From Candidatus Methanocomedens sp. (GTDB lineage Archaea > Halobacteriota > Methanosarcinia > Methanosarcinales > Methanocomedenaceae), in assembly GCA_013374385.1 (NCBI GenBank), contig QBUR01000112.1:1-5690 (forward strand): a DNA stretch of 5,690 nucleotides, in the 5' to 3' direction. Shown here in pieces: positions 1 through 3,942 of the stretch. Every line of letters starts with the position of its first letter. Position 1 is the stretch's first letter. The notes beneath the pieces are model-generated. The model saw only the letters and a list, made by a program, of their open reading frames with translations. It did no database searches and had not been told where the DNA came from. The position numbers were made by a program, and so were the translations under genes.

Positions 1-116
1 TTCAAATAATGATTTTTTTCATGTTATAATTTCCTTATTCTATCGATCGAATATTATTCAGTTAAAAAAGTAAAATATCTCGTATTCCTTACGGAGCATA
101 AAATCCCCCATCTCGC
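1..116. other. AT-rich non-coding stretch downstream of hicBA
   Basis: I see no convincing gene here on either strand. The stretch is AT-rich. It carries a run of six A at 64-69 (six T on the minus strand), which could act as a U-rich archaeal terminator for the leftward transcript coming from dapB/hicB. Small dyads are visible: ATGA/TCAT around a T-loop at 9-22, and GAATA-T-TATTC near 49-59. None is strong enough to call an RNA gene. Confidence 0.4.
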
Positions 117-183
117 AGTCACCCGGTATACCCCGGACAAATGTCCAGGGCCTGTATATACTCCTTTTACACCTTACTTCCCC
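117..183. repeat. Palindrome-rich direct repeat, distal copy (R1)
   Basis: This 67-bp block matches 505-570 in the same orientation with only short gaps; by hand alignment about three quarters of positions agree, and the rightmost part (ACACC, then TACTTCCCC) is nearly identical. It consists of abutting short palindromes on the plus strand: CCGG-TATACC-CCGG at 123-136, GGACA-AA-TGTCC at 135-146, CAGG-G-CCTG at 146-154 and GTATATAC at 154-161. Its right end supplies the premature stop of the hicA remnant. It may be a REP-like dispersed element, or a duplicated copy of the dapB 3' end and terminator region. Confidence 0.75.
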
Positions 184-262
184 TCTGGCGTACAACAATA
201 AAGTCCATTTTATTCAAAGATTTGATAATTTTTTTGCCAAATACAGACGGAAGTTTAGGCAC
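167..262 (-). pseudogene. hicA: Truncated HicA-type mRNA interferase toxin (N-terminal stump)
   Basis: Reading leftwards from a GTG that overlaps the hicB stop (GTGCCTAA), the frame encodes 31 residues starting VPKLPSVFGKKIIKSLNKM and ending VVRQRGSKV, then TAA. This matches the N-terminus of HicA/YcfA-type toxins: the MPKLP start, the GKE/K-I-IK helix and the VRQRGS strand. Family members run to about 60-80 residues. They have a histidine right after the GS (GSH), which is needed for RNA cleavage in the double-stranded-RNA-binding-like fold. Here the residue after GS is Lys and the frame ends two residues later, so the histidine, the later strands and the C-terminal helix are gone. Toxin activity is therefore very unlikely. 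The break lies in the repeat at 117-183, whose edge shares GGGGAAGT (176-183) with hicA. The overlapping start implies that it was once co-translated with hicB. Confidence 0.82.
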
Positions 263-461
263 TGGCTACTTCCACCTTAAAAACATCTGTATACGACCGT
301 GCTTGTTCCTGCGTGACTTCAAGAACCAGTTGAATTGCCTCTTTAATATTTTCCAAAGCTTCTTCTTTGGTGTCTCCTTCGCTTATTGCAGCAGGAAGTT
401 CAAGACATTGGACAGAATATCCACCCTCATCGGATTCTTCGAGTTTTACCGTGAATTGCAT
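255..461 (-). CDS. hicB: HicB-family antitoxin, short form
   Basis: This is a 68-residue protein starting MQFTVKLEESDEGGYSVQC. It is typical of the short HicB/UPF0150 type: a partial RNase H-like domain with E-x-D-E-G-G-Y near residues 8-15, a C-x-E-L-P-A strand (residues 19-24), the S-E-G-D-T turn, and the E-E-A-L-E-N-I-K-E-A-I helix. There is no C-terminal DNA-binding domain, so self-regulation of the long-HicB kind is not expected. In intact systems HicB binds and blocks HicA. I chose ATG at 461 because family members start M-x-F/Y; a TTG at 467 is in frame two codons earlier. No SD is visible. A TATA-like element at 484-495 would place the transcript start almost at the start codon, suggesting a nearly leaderless message. 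The neighbouring toxin is truncated, so this is an orphan antitoxin unless it has another partner. Confidence 0.85.
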   Translation of the reverse strand: MQFTVKLEESDEGGYSVQCLELPAAISEGDTKEEALENIKEAIQLVLEVTQEQARSYTDVFKVEVASA

Positions 462-483
462 GTTCAATAGTTGGATTTGCAGT

Positions 484-495
484 TATTTAAATATA
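484..495 (-). promoter_or_regulatory. Possible TATA box for hicB
   Basis: On the minus strand the sequence reads TATATTTAAATA. Its centre is about 28 bp before the hicB ATG and about 23 bp before the alternative TTG, which fits a leaderless or very short-leader archaeal transcript. The assignment rests on composition and distance only. Confidence 0.4.
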
Positions 496-504
496 GTACA
501 ATGA

Positions 505-570
505 AGTCACCGGTATATTACCGTACAATGTACAGGGCCTTGTAAAAACCCCTTTACACCCTACTTCCCC
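505..570. repeat. Palindrome-rich direct repeat, dapB-proximal copy (R2)
   Basis: This is the second copy of the block at 117-183. It includes the last codons and stop of dapB (561-570) and the region just downstream. Abutting plus-strand dyads are CGGTA-TAT-TACCG (511-523), GTACA-A-TGTAC (523-533), the imperfect ACAGGGCCTTGT (532-543) and GTAAA-N6-TTTAC (542-557). On the minus strand the last of these yields GGGGTTTTTAC just after the dapB stop, so the block could also serve as a dapB transcript end or 3' processing signal. Confidence 0.72.
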
Positions 571-1358
571 AGCCCCAACACATCAGCCATCCCATACACC
601 CCGGCCGACTGCTCCATCACCCATCCGGCAGCCCTGACAGCCCCCCCGGCAAACGCCTGCCTGCTGTGAGCCTGGTGCCGTACCTCGATACGCTCACCAT
701 CACCAAAGAACATCACCGTATGGTCCCCCACCACATCGCCACCCCGCACAGCGTGAATACCAATTTCATCTCCTCTTGGCGCAATTCCCTGGCGGCCGTA
801 CACATAATCCCTGCCGCCCAGCACATCATTGATAACTTCGGCAGCCTTCATTGCAGTGCCGCTGGGTGCGTCCTTTTTCATGTTGTGGTGAACCTCCATG
901 ATTTCCACATCGAACCCACCCAGTTTTCCAGCAGCCTCCTTTAGCAATTCCCAGAAAATATTGACACCCACTGCGAAATTAGGCGAAATGACCGCAGCCA
1001 CACCGTTGTCATTGATGGCATGGTGCATCTGCTGCATCTGTTCCTCGCTAAAACCAGTAGTGCCCACCACAAGGTTGGCCCCGGCATTGGCAGCCCTGAC
1101 CACATTCCCGGCCGCCGCCACAGCAATAGTAAAATCAATAACTACCTGCGTACCAGTTTCCCTTATCACGTTTTCCATATCATCCGGGTTAGATACAGGC
1201 ACACCCAGCTGCCCGGAACCAATGGCCTCGCCCACATCAATGCCGGTATTAGTAATATCGAATGCCGCCGAGAGTTCCATATCCTGTGCGACAAGGATAT
1301 TCTGGATAATAAGAGTCCCCATCCGGCCGCATGCACCCGTGACCGCAGCCCGTATCAT
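561..1358 (-). CDS. dapB: 4-hydroxy-tetrahydrodipicolinate reductase
   Basis: This 265-residue protein reduces 4-hydroxy-tetrahydrodipicolinate with NAD(P)H to tetrahydrodipicolinate, the second dedicated step of the diaminopimelate/lysine pathway in the cytoplasm. The N-terminal Rossmann domain begins with the nucleotide-binding loop GACGRMG (8-14). DFT (75-77) and the cofactor/substrate loop VVGTTGF (97-103) follow. The C-terminal domain carries the family signature EVHHNMKKDAPSGTA (155-169), with the expected catalytic His157/His158 and Lys161, and the later GDHTVMF strand. Length is normal. The ATG lies one base after the dapA stop (TGA-A-ATG) with only a weak SD, so translation is probably coupled to dapA. 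The 3' end (GGGGAAGTAG on the coding strand) lies inside the repeat at 505-570, so the last two codons and the stop are part of the duplicated block. The usual family C-terminus around DVLGL is present. Confidence 0.97.
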   Translation of the reverse strand: MIRAAVTGACGRMGTLIIQNILVAQDMELSAAFDITNTGIDVGEAIGSGQLGVPVSNPDDMENVIRETGTQVVIDFTIAVAAAGNVVRAANAGANLVVGTTGFSEEQMQQMHHAINDNGVAAVISPNFAVGVNIFWELLKEAAGKLGGFDVEIMEVHHNMKKDAPSGTAMKAAEVINDVLGGRDYVYGRQGIAPRGDEIGIHAVRGGDVVGDHTVMFFGDGERIEVRHQAHSRQAFAGGAVRAAGWVMEQSAGVYGMADVLGLGK

Positions 1359-1359
1359 T

Positions 1360-2232
1360 TCAAAGCGCCCCGATCGCCTGTAATTCTGCTATTAGCTTTG
1401 CCTCGTTCTCAGAACTGATGGGCGCAAGGGGTAACCTGAGATGTCCCGCAGCCAGACCAATCAGTTCAGCTGCTTTCTTTACAGGTATGGGATTTGTTTC
1501 AAGGAACAGTGCATCAATCAAGGGCAACAGCTCCTTTGCAAGCCTCTTCGCCTCTGCCCCATTCCCCTCATTAAAAGCCGCAACCATAGCCGTCATCTTC
1601 TCAGGTACGATATTTGCAGTCACGCTTATCACGCCTGCACCGCCCAGTTCCATTATGGGCAGGGTCATGGCATCATCTCCTGAGAACAACACAAAATCCT
1701 CATCCCGGGTCAGCCGGATGATTTCAGCAATCTGTTCCAGGTCTCCACTGGCTTCCTTAATACCGATAATGTTGGGATGTTGGGCAAGCTGGGCTGTCAC
1801 CTCAGGCTTCATGTTGATACATGTCCGTGTGGGTACATTATACAAAATCTGTGGAATATCGGCATTATCCGCTATCCTGGTAAAATGCCTGAACAGCCCT
1901 TCATCATTGGGCTTGTTGTAATAAGGCGTTATAAGTAGTGCAGCATCAGCCCCGGCATCGGCTGCATATTGTGTAAGTTCAAGGGCCTCGGCCGTACTAT
2001 TTGAGCCAGTACCCACGACCACAGGCACAGAACTACAATCCACTGTCAGCTCAATGAGGTCCTTATGTTCTTGAAAAGTTAGTGTGGCAGACTCACCGGT
2101 TGTCCCGGAAGGCACAATACCGGTAACTCCCTTATTTGCCAGGAAATCGATGTTGGAGCGCACTCCATCTTTATCGATTACATCGTCCTGGTTGAAAGGT
2201 GTTATTAAAGCAACAAGTACGCCATCCAGCAT
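1360..2232 (-). CDS. dapA: 4-hydroxy-tetrahydrodipicolinate synthase
   Basis: This 290-residue TIM-barrel aldolase condenses pyruvate with aspartate 4-semialdehyde, the committed step to diaminopimelate and lysine. The visible motifs fit the family throughout: LITPF (9-13), the SGTTGE loop (42-47) with the active-site Thr, PYYNKP (103-108) with the relay Tyr, YNVPTRT (131-137) with catalytic Tyr131 and substrate-binding Arg136, and GIKEASGD (157-164), where Lys159 is the expected Schiff-base lysine. FSGDDA follows near the usual place. Length is normal. The start is ATG, with AGGTG (plus-strand 2241-2245) eight bases upstream. The gene begins 18 bases after the rps17e stop and ends one base before dapB, so the three form one transcript. 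DapA enzymes of related folds (KDG aldolases, N-acetylneuraminate lyase) are possible alternatives, but the direct dapB neighbour argues for dapA. Confidence 0.95.
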   Translation of the reverse strand: MLDGVLVALITPFNQDDVIDKDGVRSNIDFLANKGVTGIVPSGTTGESATLTFQEHKDLIELTVDCSSVPVVVGTGSNSTAEALELTQYAADAGADAALLITPYYNKPNDEGLFRHFTRIADNADIPQILYNVPTRTCINMKPEVTAQLAQHPNIIGIKEASGDLEQIAEIIRLTRDEDFVLFSGDDAMTLPIMELGGAGVISVTANIVPEKMTAMVAAFNEGNGAEAKRLAKELLPLIDALFLETNPIPVKKAAELIGLAAGHLRLPLAPISSENEAKLIAELQAIGAL

Positions 2233-2240
2233 ACCGAAAC

Positions 2241-2245
2241 CACCT
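2241..2245 (-). promoter_or_regulatory. Ribosome binding site of dapA
   Basis: On the minus strand, AGGTG lies eight bases before the dapA ATG and is complementary to the archaeal 16S rRNA tail. Confidence 0.6.
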
Positions 2246-2250
2246 ATAAT

Positions 2251-2445
2251 TTACCTGATATAAGGTTGTCTGTTCTTCTTCCTTGTGATGTATCCGGCTA
2301 TACGATTTCTGATAACCTTGCTCTCAACATCGGTGAACTGTGTGACAAGAGGCTTGTTTGCATCAAAATCACCAGTGAATACATCGCCCTTCTCATTCAG
2401 TAATTGATTTGCAAGAGATTTAATATAACTTGGTCTGATTCCCAT
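2251..2445 (-). CDS. rps17e: 30S ribosomal protein S17e
   Basis: This 64-residue basic protein is recognisable as the archaeal/eukaryal small-subunit protein S17e. It has the M-G-I-R-P-S-Y-I-K start, the helix around residues 10-19, G-D-x-F-T-x-D-F (20-27), N-K-P-L-V (30-34), T-D-V-E-S-K (38-43) and the hallmark RNRIAGYITRK (46-56). The frame is open 17 codons further upstream, but I place the start at ATG 2445. The protein begins MG(N)IRP in the family, and a GGAG SD (2453-2456) lies seven bases before this ATG. The preceding in-frame residues show no similarity. It is the first gene of an operon with dapA (18-bp gap) and dapB, linking ribosome synthesis and lysine biosynthesis on one message. 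The last residues (KKNRQPYIR) form a short basic tail. Confidence 0.95.
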   Translation of the reverse strand: MGIRPSYIKSLANQLLNEKGDVFTGDFDANKPLVTQFTDVESKVIRNRIAGYITRKKNRQPYIR

Positions 2446-2452
2446 TGTATGG

Positions 2453-2456
2453 CTCC
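2453..2456 (-). promoter_or_regulatory. Ribosome binding site deciding the rps17e start
   Basis: GGAG on the minus strand is seven bases before ATG 2445. It supports the internal start over the longer in-frame extension. Confidence 0.65.
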
Positions 2457-2493
2457 TATGATTGTAATATGACCTGCATACTACTCCACTATT

Positions 2494-2510
2494 CATATAT
2501 GTTTTCCTTC
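2494..2510 (-). promoter_or_regulatory. Probable BRE/TATA promoter of the rps17e-dapA-dapB operon
   Basis: The minus strand reads GAAGGAAAACATATATG: a purine/A-rich BRE-like stretch followed by a TATA-like element. Transcription starting about 25 bp downstream would give a leader of roughly 25-30 nt that contains the rps17e SD. A second TATA-like stretch (TTTTTATACATT on the minus strand, around 2535-2546) lies further up and overlaps the promoter of the divergent gene. Confidence 0.45.
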
Positions 2511-2536
2511 ATCAATAATCGCATCAAAGGTTTAAT

Positions 2537-2545
2537 GTATAAAAA
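2537..2545 (+). promoter_or_regulatory. Possible TATA box for the plus-strand gene
   Basis: GTATAAAAA lies about 25 bp before the in-frame ATG at 2567, as expected for a leaderless transcript starting there. There is no SD before either candidate start (2555 or 2567). Confidence 0.4.
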
Positions 2546-2554
2546 TAAGATATA

Positions 2555-3127
2555 ATGTATATCGTTATGCCCGACATTGGTCTTATATGGGATTCCAAAT
2601 TGCTGTTTGAACAGTTATTTGTGGAGCACGGTTTTGATTACCGGTTGGTACATCCCACATCCCTGGGTTCACCCTTTGTTCCCAAATTTAAACTGGTAAT
2701 CATTCCTACAGGTTTCGCCAATCTCCAGTATTCTAATGTGCTGCAATCACTTATGCGCAACCGGCACAGGATAGAGGATTTTATAAAAACCGGCGGTACA
2801 TTACTGGTCTACGGCGCCCTGACTGAATCGCATAACTATGACTGGCTGCCTGTGGAAATAGAGTATGTCCAGCACTACGGTCCTGCAGAACTGTCAGAAC
2901 ATTGCCAGCATAAAGTCTCAATGATTGTTGCGGATGCCAAGCCTGAATGTGACGGTTTATTCACCTCATGTGATGGCAATTGCATCATGATGAACGAATC
3001 CGGTGAACCAGTGCTTGTGACCAATGAATATGGCGAGGGACTGATTATCGCTACCACCATCCATGAATTTCCCACCCCTGATTTTATCCGGTGGGCACTT
3101 GATGGCTCAAAACCCGCCAGCCTGTAG
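2555..3127 (+). CDS. Uncharacterised protein, possible glutamine-amidotransferase-like fold
   Basis: This 190-residue protein belongs to no family I can name with confidence. Its pattern resembles class I glutamine-amidotransferase-like (ThuA/BPL_N-type) domains: an N-terminal strand MYIVMPDIGLIWDS, a helix (15-25), a second strand DYRLVHP, then FKLVIIPTGFAN (45-56), a helix ending IEDFIKTGG and the strand TLLVYGAL (82-89). The C-terminal part has GEPVLVTNEYGEGLIIATTIHEFP, like the late 'yGkGrvv-t-HPE' strand of these folds. No Cys sits at the expected nucleophile elbow (Y-G-A-L at 86-89), so glutaminase activity is not expected; a binding or structural role is likelier. There is no signal peptide or membrane segment. 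The start is uncertain: ATG 2555, or ATG 2567 (186 residues), which better fits the TATA distance. It is transcribed alone, divergent from rps17e and convergent with the DUF1894 gene. Confidence 0.8.
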   Translation: MYIVMPDIGLIWDSKLLFEQLFVEHGFDYRLVHPTSLGSPFVPKFKLVIIPTGFANLQYSNVLQSLMRNRHRIEDFIKTGGTLLVYGALTESHNYDWLPVEIEYVQHYGPAELSEHCQHKVSMIVADAKPECDGLFTSCDGNCIMMNESGEPVLVTNEYGEGLIIATTIHEFPTPDFIRWALDGSKPASL

Positions 3128-3129
3128 TG

Positions 3130-3201
3130 CAATAACTTAACTCCATTCTACCCCACTCAATTCTACTCCACCCCCTTCACTCTAATCTACTTCACTTTAC
3201 T
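3130..3201. other. G-free C/T/A tract between convergent genes
   Basis: The plus strand lacks any G for 72 bases here. The tract spans the 59-bp convergent spacer and the end of the DUF1894 gene. It contains a degenerate 12-mer, ATTCTACCCCAC at 3145-3156, ATTCTACTCCAC at 3160-3171 and AATCTACTTCAC at 3184-3195. The plus-strand RNA would be unstructured and C/U-rich, which would suit termination of the plus-strand gene, but no run of T longer than three is present. No gene is seen in it. Confidence 0.5.
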
Positions 3202-3471
3202 GGCCGTTTTTTTAAGTCTTTCAATCTCTTCAGGGCTATTTATGGTGAGTACAAAGGTACCGTGGCACGGTTTCGTATAGGGGAAGATAATGTTGTCGCC
3301 GTCCACTCCCACATGGATGGGCGGTACGCCGATAATGAACACATCGAACATTCGATACCCGGGCTGGACAATATAGAGTTCACTGTAGTTGGAGCGGAGA
3401 TATGCTACACATTCCTTAAACGTGACCTTGGAGAGCAAGACCTCATATTTCATTTTGTCGATGCAGCCCAA
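3187..3471 (-). CDS. DUF1894-family protein (methanogen-conserved)
   Basis: This small protein of 94 residues matches my recollection of DUF1894, a family from methanogens that I recall includes the structurally studied MTH1880 of Methanothermobacter, a small alpha/beta protein reported to bind calcium. Visible features are MKYEVLLSKVTFKEC (7-21), LYIVQPGYRMFDVFIIGVPP (32-51), VGVDGDN (54-60) with acidic residues that could bind a cation, and FPYTKPCHGTF (63-73) with a Cys-His pair. There is no signal peptide or membrane helix. The start I chose is TTG 3471, because GGAGGTG lies five bases before it. An ATG at 3453 (88 residues) forms an ATGA overlap with the DUF1890 stop but has no SD at a useful distance. 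With TTG the genes overlap by 22 nt. It is the last gene of the marker 14 operon. Its biochemical function is unknown. Confidence 0.85.
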   Translation of the reverse strand: MGCIDKMKYEVLLSKVTFKECVAYLRSNYSELYIVQPGYRMFDVFIIGVPPIHVGVDGDNIIFPYTKPCHGTFVLTINSPEEIERLKKTASKVK

Positions 3472-3938
3472 CGTTCCACCTCCGATAGTATCTTAGACTT
3501 CAGCGGCCTGGGATTGTGTACAGCCTTTGCATGGATATTCGTAAGTCCCAGGTCATCACATTGCTGACCCAGGACCTGTGCGTTTTTTCCGAAAATGATG
3601 CCCACACTTTCCCCACTAACCAGTGCACTGGCAGTGGCAAGATATGATACTCCTGCATCGTTATGAATGAATACATAACAGATATCAGCATCCACGTCCT
3701 TCCCTGCAAGAGCGCCGATAGTAGTATCAAGGTCTGCCGTATCCTTTATATAATGTCCCGCCGGGTCAGCCGTCCTGACCAGTTCCAGCGCGGCATTATT
3801 ACCTGCTATAGTTACCTGTGCCCCCTTCCTGTCAAGCAGGTCAGTGAGATATATTGCCAGGCTGGTCTGCACCGGCACCTCAGGACATCCCAATAATAAC
3901 AAAACCCTATATTCTTTTTGCGATTTGATCAAATACAT
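3450..3938 (-). CDS. DUF1890-family protein (methanogen-conserved)
   Basis: This 162-residue protein is recognised as DUF1890, a family of small archaeal proteins represented (from memory) by the MTH777 structure. It has a Rossmann-like alternating pattern: strand RVLLLLGCPEVPVQ (11-24) with a Cys-Pro-x-x-Pro loop at the strand end, helix SLAIYLTDLLDRKG, strand QVTIAGNNAA (41-50), strand DICYVFIHNDAG (85-96), strand SVGIIFGKN and helix LGQQCDDLGL. This fits binding of a nucleotide or other ligand, but the ligand is unknown. It follows marker 14 by four bases and overlaps DUF1894 by 22, so the three are almost surely co-translated. The ATG at 3938 has GGAG only one base before it. A TTG two codons later (3932) would be seven bases from the same GGAG, the same spacing as for rps17e, so the true start could be 160 residues. 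Confidence 0.87.
   Translation of the reverse strand: MYLIKSQKEYRVLLLLGCPEVPVQTSLAIYLTDLLDRKGAQVTIAGNNAALELVRTADPAGHYIKDTADLDTTIGALAGKDVDADICYVFIHNDAGVSYLATASALVSGESVGIIFGKNAQVLGQQCDDLGLTNIHAKAVHNPRPLKSKILSEVERWAASTK
3477..3483 (-). promoter_or_regulatory. Strong ribosome binding site deciding a TTG start
   Basis: GGAGGTG on the minus strand is an almost complete complement of the archaeal 16S tail and lies five bases before TTG 3471. It is inside the DUF1890 coding sequence. Confidence 0.65.
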
Positions 3939-3942
3939 TCTC

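Noticed and set aside
141..470. Plus-strand open frame of 109 codons opposite hicB
   Set aside because: It lies antisense to hicB and the hicA stump, its product is Phe-rich without a recognisable domain, and hicB has clear family motifs on the other strand.
117..570. Insertion sequence or transposon carrying hicBA
   Set aside because: The flanking repeats are direct and imperfect; I see no transposase, no terminal inverted repeats and no short target-site duplication, so I report duplication rather than an IS.
117..570. CRISPR array
   Set aside because: There are only two diverged copies and they are separated by a gene, not by regular spacers.
898..1383. Plus-strand open frame of 161 codons opposite dapB (and similar ones opposite dapA, 1418-1921)
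   Set aside because: They are complements of strongly conserved enzymes, with low-complexity Ser/Ala/Pro/Ile products and no SD or promoter support.
2446..2496. 17-residue N-terminal extension of S17e
   Set aside because: The family begins M-G-x-I-R-P, a good SD precedes ATG 2445, and the extension overlaps the probable promoter.
3145..3195. True tandem repeat or CRISPR-like array in the G-free tract
   Set aside because: The three 12-mer variants are degenerate and unevenly spaced (15 and 24 bases), so low-complexity composition is a sufficient explanation.
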